DNA of 7,655 nucleotides from an uncultured Clostridia bacterium. GTDB taxonomy: Bacteria > Bacillota > Clostridia > TANB77 > CAG-508. Below are positions 1 to 4,228 of the stretch, in pieces (positions within the stretch are counted from its first letter, which is position 1; each line of letters opens with the position of its first letter). The notes below the pieces were generated by a model. The model searched no databases. It saw only the letters and a list, made by a program, of their open reading frames with translations, and was not told where the DNA came from. The stretch is taken from contig CAKPJC010000031.1 in assembly GCA_934162535.1 (NCBI GenBank), positions 1 through 7,655 of the forward strand. Direction: 5' to 3'. The translations under genes and the position numbers were made by a program.

Positions 1-42
1 ATGAATACACGAGCAATCACACTCCATTCTATTTTGTGTCAT
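1..42 (-). CDS. ArsR/SmtB-family metal-sensing repressor, N-terminus only (cut by window edge)
   Basis: Only 14 codons are visible: MTQNRMECDCSCIH. The ATG at 42-40 follows an AAAGGAG ribosome binding site (54-48) by 5 bases, so the start is well supported. The short leader ending in CDCxCIH resembles the N-terminus of ArsR/SmtB (CadC/CzrA-like) winged-helix repressors, in which such Cys residues can bind metal and are followed by a first helix starting with acidic residues. These proteins release operator DNA when they bind Zn, Cd, Pb, Co or As and usually control an efflux pump encoded next to them. The assignment rests mainly on context: the two promoters upstream carry TTGAA...TTCAA palindromes very close to the known CzrA/SmtB operator. 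The metal and the downstream partner genes lie outside the window. A different Cys-rich regulator cannot be excluded. Confidence 0.6.
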   Translation of the reverse strand, partial: MTQNRMECDCSCIH

Positions 43-133
43 TTTTTCTCCTTTAAAACATTGCTCCAAGAACAAAACTGCATTTCAACTCTATTACTTC
101 AGAATATACTACAATTTTGCCCATTTACACAAC

Positions 134-206
134 ATTATACGCAACGATTGAATATTTGTTCAACCATTACACCGCTATTATAATTGAATACTCATTCAAC
201 TGTCAA
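134..206 (-). promoter_or_regulatory. Two tandem promoters, each overlapped by a palindromic operator
   Basis: P1 has -35 TTGACA (206-201), an 18-bp spacer and -10 TATAAT (182-177). P2 has -35 TTGAAC (163-158), an 18-bp spacer and -10 TATAAT (139-134). Operator O1, TTGAATGAGTATTCAA (199-184), fills the spacer of P1. Operator O2, TTGAACAAATATTCAA (163-148), covers the -35 and most of the spacer of P2. The operators are centred 36 bp apart. Both read leftward into the ATG at 42, and P2 leaves a leader of about 85 bases. A repressor bound at either site would occlude RNA polymerase, as in autoregulated ArsR/SmtB operons. An ArgR box (TGAAT-N4-ATTCA) is an alternative reading of the palindromes, but the gene behind them favours a metal sensor. 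Confidence 0.75.
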
Positions 207-208
207 GC

Positions 209-248
209 AAAAAACAAAGATAGTTGTAAAAAATTTTTCAACTATCTT
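209..248 (-). terminator. Rho-independent terminator of the HEPN-like gene
   Basis: A perfect 10-bp stem, AAGATAGTTG (248-239 on the minus strand) with CAACTATCTT (226-217), encloses a 12-base A/T loop and is followed by TGTTTTTT. The stop codon TAG (244-242) lies inside the stem. The T run ends 2 bases before the -35 of the next promoter, so the units are packed closely but separated transcriptionally. Confidence 0.85.
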
Positions 249-1480
249 GCTGGTTCTTGTACTTCACCATTTAATTGTGCATCATATGCCATAATTTGTT
301 TTACCAAAACTTTATTTAACTTTCCTATTGGGAAAGATACAATGTGAGTTAAATCATCTGCATTTCTGCCGTCGTAAAATTCAACAGTCGCATCATCTTT
401 GTGGTTTATAAAAAATCTTCCATGCGCGATAGAATTTCTAATGTGATTTGCAGCACTAACATCCATTTTGCACCCGCCTCTTTTTAAAATGTCACAAAAG
501 TCATCTTTGCTAACAGTAGTTGCCATGTTGCCAAAGGTTGAAATAAGAAGATTATAAACCACATCTACATAGGGGTCAACAATCACGCCTTCTTGCATAG
601 GAACTTTATTTATCTTGAGAAAGTCGTAAAAATACTGCTCAAATTGCAAAAAAGTCATATTTACATTTTCTTTCAAGCATCTAAGGTATGTCCCCGCTCT
701 CAAACATGCAATAAAGTTGTTGTATTCATTCGCTTGAAAAGGAATTCTTGACATGAAAAATGCTGAGTTCGCCGCACCAGTGGAATATACATAATTTAGG
801 GTTTCATTATTTGAATAAAAATAGTTTAAGAAAGCCTCTTTTTGATGTATATCAAGTTTTACAGGTTTTCCATTCCACTCAAGTTTTAAATATTCGTTTA
901 AATTTCTTTCATTCAAAGACTTTCTGTCCACAGCTTTTTGAAGGTCTGGTCTTTCGGTGAAGTTATACATATAGCCGCCAAGATTAAAGTTAAATACAGA
1001 AATAATTGTTCTCATTTCTTCATCAGAAAGAAATAATTGAATTTCAGGCTGTCCTTTTGGTTTTAGCTTCAAACTAAATTCCCCAGGTCTTACAAATTGA
1101 AAATTAGGGTGGTCTGTATCAGTGTGAACCATTGCTTCACGAATCATTTTATAAAGTTGAGAATAGCCTATTGTTTTATTTTGCAAATTGACTTTCTTTT
1201 TGATTTCCTTCAATTCCTCTTTTCTGTCTGGCAACGCTTCATCAAGTTTCAAACTCTTAAAAATTTCTGATTGATACACAAGAGCCATTTTTGTAAAGGT
1301 CGAAATAGCAATAGGAAAAATCTCAGAAATAAACTCATCAACATTCCCTGAAGATGTTGTATTGTCAAGAGTCTCTTGTGCCGCTTGCACAAAAGTTTTG
1401 TTGTCGCTTGTCATAAATTTTGTCAAGCATTGCTCCATATACTTTGAATATAATGTTAAAACATAACTACTATCATCCAT
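242..1480 (-). CDS. Protein with two HEPN-type RxxxxH motifs, function unknown
   Basis: A 412-residue soluble protein, mostly helical in appearance, with no signal peptide or membrane segment. Two places match the HEPN signature R-x4-H: IREAMVH (Arg114, His119) followed by NFxF, and IRNSIAHG (Arg348, His353) followed by an F-rich strand. HEPN domains are helical bundles in which this motif forms an RNase active site, as in many abortive-infection and toxin proteins, although some are non-catalytic. Whether both halves are full HEPN domains needs a profile search, and I do not recognise the family. The reading frame extends upstream to a GTG at 1525, but that GTG overlaps an AGGAGG and has no usable spacing. 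The ATG at 1480 is preferred because a near-consensus promoter ends 6 bases before it. There is no ribosome binding site at that ATG, so translation is probably leaderless. No antitoxin-like partner lies beside it. Its own terminator overlaps the stop codon. Confidence 0.75.
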   Translation of the reverse strand: MDDSSYVLTLYSKYMEQCLTKFMTSDNKTFVQAAQETLDNTTSSGNVDEFISEIFPIAISTFTKMALVYQSEIFKSLKLDEALPDRKEELKEIKKKVNLQNKTIGYSQLYKMIREAMVHTDTDHPNFQFVRPGEFSLKLKPKGQPEIQLFLSDEEMRTIISVFNFNLGGYMYNFTERPDLQKAVDRKSLNERNLNEYLKLEWNGKPVKLDIHQKEAFLNYFYSNNETLNYVYSTGAANSAFFMSRIPFQANEYNNFIACLRAGTYLRCLKENVNMTFLQFEQYFYDFLKINKVPMQEGVIVDPYVDVVYNLLISTFGNMATTVSKDDFCDILKRGGCKMDVSAANHIRNSIAHGRFFINHKDDATVEFYDGRNADDLTHIVSFPIGKLNKVLVKQIMAYDAQLNGEVQEPAR

Positions 1481-1486
1481 ATTTTT

Positions 1487-1515
1487 ATTATACCACACCT
1501 TTAAAATGAAGTCAA
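1487..1515 (-). promoter_or_regulatory. Sigma-A promoter with extended -10, abutting the HEPN-like gene
   Basis: On the minus strand: -35 TTGACT (1515-1510), a 17-bp spacer ending in TGG, and -10 TATAAT (1492-1487), giving an extended -10 TGnTATAAT. Six bases (AAAAAT) then separate the -10 from the ATG at 1480. Transcription normally starts about 7 bases after the -10, which places +1 on or next to the A of the ATG. An AGGAGG at 1530-1525 lies upstream of this promoter, where it cannot serve the ATG. Confidence 0.8.
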
Positions 1516-1591
1516 ATCTGTCCACCTCCTAGCCCAAACAACTTTCGATAATCGCCTCCATTTTTATTTCTTCTTTTTTAATTTCAAATCT

Positions 1592-1632
1592 GGGGTCCCC
1601 AAAAGTAGCAGCATAGCGAAACTTTTTGGGGG
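1592..1632. repeat. Inverted repeat with GGGGTCCCC palindrome
   Basis: CCCCAAAAGT (1597-1606) pairs with ACTTTTTGGGG (1621-1631), a 10-bp stem with one bulged T and a 14-base loop. The same CCCC also forms the palindrome GGGGTCCCC at 1592-1600. No T run follows on either strand, so it does not look like a terminator. It may be a dispersed intergenic repeat of the genome, but only one copy is seen here. Confidence 0.4.
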
Positions 1633-1633
1633 A

Positions 1634-1693
1634 AAAGGAAAGCCTGTCCATAAGTTGCGTGGTTGCGACAGCAACCCGAATAATGGACAAGGC
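1634..1693 (-). terminator. Probable terminator of the BspA-like gene
   Basis: On the minus strand, 7 bases after the TGA at 1702-1700, GCC(T)TGTCCAT (1693-1683) pairs with ATGGACAGGC (1651-1642) with one bulged T. Nested inside is a perfect 6-bp hairpin, GGTTGC-TGTC-GCAACC (1676-1661). TTTCCTTTTC follows. The T tract is interrupted, so termination strength is uncertain, but position and stem fit a terminator. Confidence 0.55.
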
Positions 1694-1699
1694 TTGACG

Positions 1700-3475
1700 T
1701 CAGTATTGACATACCCAATAATCAAGATAGTTTGGGTAGCAATAGGCATTTATGTTGCTGGCGATTGTGGCGTGGGCGCTTGGTCTGTAGGTTTGTGCGT
1801 TGCAACGGAAGTTATAGCCCGAGGACACAATTTTATTCCACTCGGTGCTGTCTAGGCTGCCAATTCCATAAATGGTGGCTTTAATTAAAGAAGATCCTTT
1901 GGTGCAAGAGTTATATACACAAGCCCCAAGAGAACCATATTTTGCGGGATAATCTGAACCTTGTTCCGTGGCTGTAGAAGATTTTGTTGTATTCCCTGCA
2001 AACATTTTACATTTAACAGAATGGTCAACTTTATTCTTAGTACTTCCACCTGCATTTTTTAATGTAAGAATTGACCTTGCTGTCCATGACCACCCCCAAC
2101 AACCAACAGTACAGTTAAAAGTAACATATCCCGGCACATAAAGATAAACATACGAACTTGTTGTTTCAGTATCAGATAGTGATAGAATCTGCGTTTCCGC
2201 CATAAGTTCCTTTCCAAAGTTCCCTTGTGTAACTTTAACATATTGAAGGTTGCAGCCACTCCAAACGCCATTGCCGGCGGTGCTGAAGGAGTTGGACTTG
2301 AAGTTGGTGCCTTGGGCTAAGAAGTCAACCGTGGTGAGTGATGAGTTGTTGCGAAAGGCTGTTTGACCCAAAGTAATTGTTCCCGTGTGGGTGAATTTGA
2401 CTGAGGTTAGATAGTTGTATCCAAAAGCGTCATAACCGATGTTGCTTGCGGGACAAGTCAATGCCCCCGTCAACCCGCCGGAATAGAAAGCGTCTGTATT
2501 TATTGTCTTGACATTTTTGAAGTCTATTGTTTTGAGCGCGTCTGTATTTTTGAAAGTCCCAATATCAAGTGTGGTGCAAGAAGTTGGCAATGTCACGCTT
2601 GTGAGTGCGGAACAATCACCATACATATATTGCCCTGTTGTAACGATGCCTGAGGGTAGGACAGCTGTTGTGTAGGCTTTGCAGCTTTGGAACATACTGG
2701 AAAAACTCGTGCATTTTGAAATGTTAAAACTGCTGATGTTGGCGGTTACAAGTTTGGTGCAGCCTTTGAACATGTATTCCATGGTGGTGACTTTGCTTGT
2801 GTTAAAGTTGTTGACTGCAAGAGAAGTAACTGCCGCACAGCCGAAAAACATATGAGCCATATTTGTTACATTGCTTGTGTCAAACTTGCTTACATCAAGG
2901 GTGGCTAAGACTGAACAATCGGCAAACATATTATTCATTGTTGTAGCCTTTGAGGTGTTAAGGTTGCCCGTTATGACAGAAGTCAGGCTTTTTAAATTAT
3001 AAAATAGTTTCTCGCAATTTGCGGGAGCGTAGATAGTGTATGGAGAATAAATTACAATAGTTTTTTTATTGTCGTCAAAATATGCTTCAACATCAAAAAA
3101 ATTGTCTGAGTTGAAAGCTGTTGTTACTGTTTCGCTGTTTGTTCCAACAGAGATTTTGTTGGTTAATGACGAAGTGACAGCAGAAAGACTATTTGTAATG
3201 GTCACCGTTTCAAAGCCATATGTATCCGCAGCTGAACCTTGAATTCTGCTCTTCCAGTCGCTGGACAAATAACTTATTGGAAGTCGCCAATGAGCGGTCA
3301 ATTTTTCGTTGCCGATTATTATATATTGGGTGTTGGCGGTGACATATTCGTTCATTGCATTTCGCCAACCGCAGAATATGTATCCGTCACGAGTTGGAGT
3401 AGGCAAATCGCCGTAATTATCGCCTAATTTGACCTGTTTTGAGCTGGGAGATACCCCCCCCCCCCGCTGGGTCAA
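1700..3475 (-). CDS. BspA-like leucine-rich-repeat surface protein, main body (frame-shifted from its N-terminus)
   Basis: This is the 591-codon downstream frame of a split gene. The TTG at 3475 only marks where the frame is open and has no ribosome binding site. If one G were lost from the G12 tract the product would be 653 residues, starting at the GTG at 3662. Domains in body numbering: completion of an InlB B-repeat (Listeria-Bacteroides repeat) at 1-63, with GYIFCGW and ending LTAHW; a linker at 64-170; four DUF285-type repeats of 26 residues starting near 173, 199, 225 and 251 (pattern NTSKVTTMxxMFxGC); BspA-type LRR_5 repeats at about 285-420; then an unrecognised 170-residue C-terminus with eight Cys. 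Such proteins are exported and bind host molecules or other cells. No LPXTG sorting signal or binding-repeat anchor is visible, so only the N-terminal hydrophobic segment could hold it in the membrane. As written, the body would be translated only after slippage or ribosomal frameshifting. Confidence 0.85.
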   Translation of the reverse strand: MTQRGGGVSPSSKQVKLGDNYGDLPTPTRDGYIFCGWRNAMNEYVTANTQYIIIGNEKLTAHWRLPISYLSSDWKSRIQGSAADTYGFETVTITNSLSAVTSSLTNKISVGTNSETVTTAFNSDNFFDVEAYFDDNKKTIVIYSPYTIYAPANCEKLFYNLKSLTSVITGNLNTSKATTMNNMFADCSVLATLDVSKFDTSNVTNMAHMFFGCAAVTSLAVNNFNTSKVTTMEYMFKGCTKLVTANISSFNISKCTSFSSMFQSCKAYTTAVLPSGIVTTGQYMYGDCSALTSVTLPTSCTTLDIGTFKNTDALKTIDFKNVKTINTDAFYSGGLTGALTCPASNIGYDAFGYNYLTSVKFTHTGTITLGQTAFRNNSSLTTVDFLAQGTNFKSNSFSTAGNGVWSGCNLQYVKVTQGNFGKELMAETQILSLSDTETTSSYVYLYVPGYVTFNCTVGCWGWSWTARSILTLKNAGGSTKNKVDHSVKCKMFAGNTTKSSTATEQGSDYPAKYGSLGACVYNSCTKGSSLIKATIYGIGSLDSTEWNKIVSSGYNFRCNAQTYRPSAHATIASNINAYCYPNYLDYWVCQY

Positions 3476-3662
3476 AAGTGACCATGTAATAGGGTCTAGA
3501 ATAGGTCACAACGACATTTGAACTGGCTTGCTGATGCGTTGCACCCCAAATGATAAATGAGAGAACAGCCATGATGAAAACATAGAGAAAACAAAGTGTA
3601 AATTTGTTGAAATGACGGTTAAATTTGTTTAGCCACATAACAAATTTTTCTCTTTTTGTCAC
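3417..3662 (-). CDS. N-terminal part of the BspA-like protein: membrane/signal segment and start of B-repeat
   Basis: This frame gives an 81-residue product that ends at a TAA (3419-3417) just after the G tract. The chosen start is the GTG at 3662-3660, eight bases after GGGAGG. A GTG six bases further upstream is only 2 bases from that site. The chosen start gives MTKREKF, matching the MTKRKS start of both plus-strand secreted proteins in this window. Residues 21-41 (FTLCFLYVFIMAVLSFIIWGA) form a long hydrophobic segment after a basic head, so it is a signal anchor or an atypical signal peptide. YMVTFDPAGG at the end is the opening strand of an InlB B-repeat whose remainder, VSPSSKQV...GYIFCGW, is encoded in the next frame. 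The two pieces are therefore one gene. Confidence 0.85.
   Translation of the reverse strand: MTKREKFVMWLNKFNRHFNKFTLCFLYVFIMAVLSFIIWGATHQQASSNVVVTYSRPYYMVTFDPAGGGGISQLKTGQIRR
3454..3465 (-). repeat. Homopolymer G12 (C12 on plus strand): candidate phase-variation switch
   Basis: Twelve consecutive G lie on the coding strand inside the InlB B-repeat. With 12 the frame stops 11 codons later. With 11 (or 14) it reads through into the BspA body. With 11 the protein reads FDPAGGGVSP, the normal length and pattern of this repeat (compare FDPNGGTVSP). A homopolymer of this length is prone to slipped-strand mispairing, and also to sequencing error. Confidence 0.85.
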
Positions 3663-3697
3663 AGCCACTTCCTCCCTTTAAATTGAATTTCACAAAA

Positions 3698-3726
3698 ATT
3701 TTAAATTAAATATACATTCTTGTCAA
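3698..3726 (-). promoter_or_regulatory. Promoter of the BspA-like gene
   Basis: On the minus strand: TTGACA (3726-3721), a 17-bp spacer and TAAAAT (3703-3698). The predicted start near 3691 leaves a leader of about 30 bases before the GTG at 3662, containing the GGGAGG site at 3676-3671. A perfect -35 box and ideal spacing suggest strong constitutive transcription, so any on/off control would come from the G tract. Confidence 0.75.
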
Positions 3727-3765
3727 GTCTTTTATAGGATAAAGTAGCATATTTCAATTCCATTG

Positions 3766-3797
3766 AAAATAAAAAAGATCTTCCGAAAAAGACCTTT
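3766..3797 (-). terminator. Rho-independent terminator directly behind the tRNA-Arg 3' half
   Basis: AAAGGTCTT (3797-3789) pairs with AAGATCTTT (3782-3774), 9 bp with one G-U pair and a 6-base loop, followed by TTTATTTT. It begins 10 bases after the CCA of the tRNA fragment on the same strand, so it is probably the native terminator of that tRNA gene. It also insulates the BspA-like promoter downstream. Confidence 0.8.
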
Positions 3798-3807
3798 CTC
3801 ACTTTTC

Positions 3808-3852
3808 TGGTGCGACCATAGGGACTCGAACCCCAAACCTTCACGTCCGTAG
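3808..3852 (-). other. 3' half of tRNA-Arg(ACG): probable integration-site remnant
   Basis: Read on the minus strand from 3852: anticodon loop CT-ACG-GA (3852-3846), 3' strand of the anticodon stem CGTGA, variable loop AGGTT, T stem TGGGG/CCCTA around T loop TTCGAGT, acceptor strand TGGTCGC (3818-3812), discriminator A and encoded CCA (3810-3808). The matching 5' parts are absent: upstream of 3852 there is no TCACG stem strand, D arm or GCGACCA acceptor strand. Homology stops exactly at the stem/loop junction, where many tyrosine integrases cut tRNA genes. This is therefore an att remnant, not a functional tRNA. The native terminator downstream marks the left side as chromosome, so the inserted DNA should lie to the right, with a restored tRNA-Arg gene at its far end. 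Confidence 0.8.
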
Positions 3853-3880
3853 AAATTAAGGATTGTAATTCGGGGGTTCG
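3827..3880. repeat. Inverted repeat spanning the tRNA breakpoint
   Basis: CGAACCCC (3827-3834), part of the tRNA T arm, is repeated inverted as GGGGTTCG (3873-3880), with a second weaker pair inside (ACCTT near 3837, AAGG near 3858). The right arm lies outside the tRNA homology. Followed by TGTTTTTT on the plus strand, it could also act as a terminator for plus-strand transcription. Confidence 0.5.
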
Positions 3881-3884
3881 TGTT

Positions 3885-3914
3885 TTTTACCATATTTTAT
3901 CGTATTTTACCGTA
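3885..3914. repeat. Three tandem 10-bp repeats beside the att remnant
   Basis: TTTTACCATA, TTTTATCGTA and TTTTACCGTA follow one another without gaps (consensus TTTTAYCRTA), 32 bp from the tRNA breakpoint on the presumed element side. Short direct repeats at this place are typical of arm-type binding sites for tyrosine integrases. Their role is inferred from position only. Confidence 0.6.
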
Positions 3915-4018
3915 TTAAAAAATGGCTAAACCCCTTTATTTTCCTAGGCTTGCCTTAACTCATACCTATATTAGCACACAAAATAAAAAAATACAAAACA
4001 ATCTGGCAAAAAACGATA
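3915..4018. other. Non-coding spacer between the att remnant and the duplicated cassette
   Basis: AT-rich and without a convincing gene, promoter or RNA. An open frame at 3922-4068 lacks a ribosome binding site and runs into the duplicated block. AAACCCCTT at 3928-3936 and AGGCTT near 3945-3950 suggest a degenerate dyad, but it is weak. No integrase remnant was recognised in either direction. Confidence 0.4.
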
Positions 4019-4125
4019 AAATTGCAAAAATCTTGCATTTTTGTTGCAAAAATTCGCAACGAACATAATAAAACCTATAAAATTTTGTAATTTTTTTATC
4101 TAAGTTGTGAAAATTCAAAAATTTA

Positions 4126-4155
4126 TATACAGATTTGAAGGTTTTATGTTATAAT
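4126..4155 (+). promoter_or_regulatory. Promoter of the lipoprotein gene
   Basis: Extended -10 TGTTATAAT (4147-4155), with a weak -35 TATACA (4126-4131) at 18 bp. Both elements and the spacing are kept in the second copy, although the spacer sequence differs. The weak -35 suggests help from an activator, possibly at the TTGCAA repeats about 100 bp upstream. Confidence 0.7.
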
Positions 4156-4163
4156 ACAAATAT

Positions 4164-4222
4164 AGTTGCAAAGAAACTCTTAATTTTTGCTCCACTTTGT
4201 GCAACTTAAAAATATAAAGGAG
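4164..4222 (+). promoter_or_regulatory. Leader hairpin with possible Shine-Dalgarno-masking alternative
   Basis: The predicted transcript start is near 4162, so the mRNA would begin with this hairpin: AGTTGCAAAG (4164-4173) pairs with CTTT-GT-GCAACT (4195-4206, two bases bulged). The loop carries CTCC (4190-4193), complementary to GGAG of the ribosome binding site (4219-4222). CTCCACTTT could pair with AAAGGAG around a 2-base bulge. The hairpin and the masking helix would compete. Copy 2 keeps stem, CTCCACTTT and ribosome binding site. Confidence 0.5.
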
Positions 4223-4228
4223 AGATTT

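Noticed and set aside
148..199. Paired ArgR boxes
   Set aside because: The palindromes partly fit TGAAT-N4-ATTCA, but the gene behind them begins with a metal-sensor-like CDCxCIH and the sites fit ArsR/SmtB operators better.
1481..1525. GTG start at 1525 adding 15 residues to the HEPN-like protein
   Set aside because: The GTG overlaps the AGGAGG with no spacing, and the added codons coincide with a near-consensus promoter.
1529..1561. 10-codon minus-strand frame MEAIIESCLG upstream of the HEPN-like promoter
   Set aside because: No ribosome binding site and too short to judge. It could be the remnant of a lost gene.
3808..3884. Complete tRNA gene on the minus strand
   Set aside because: Only the part from the anticodon loop to CCA is present. 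D arm, 5' acceptor strand and 5' anticodon stem are missing.
3853..4018. Integrase gene or its decayed end beside the att remnant
   Set aside because: No tyrosine-recombinase motif was found in any frame. If an integrase exists it is outside the window.
3922..4068. 48-codon plus-strand frame (MAKPLYFPRL...)
   Set aside because: No ribosome binding site, no recognisable protein, and its end lies in the non-coding duplicated block.
4187..4228. Upstream ATG of the lipoprotein frame
   Set aside because: It lies within the leader hairpin without a ribosome site. Start at 4229 has AAAGGAG and yields the signal peptide shared with the next gene.
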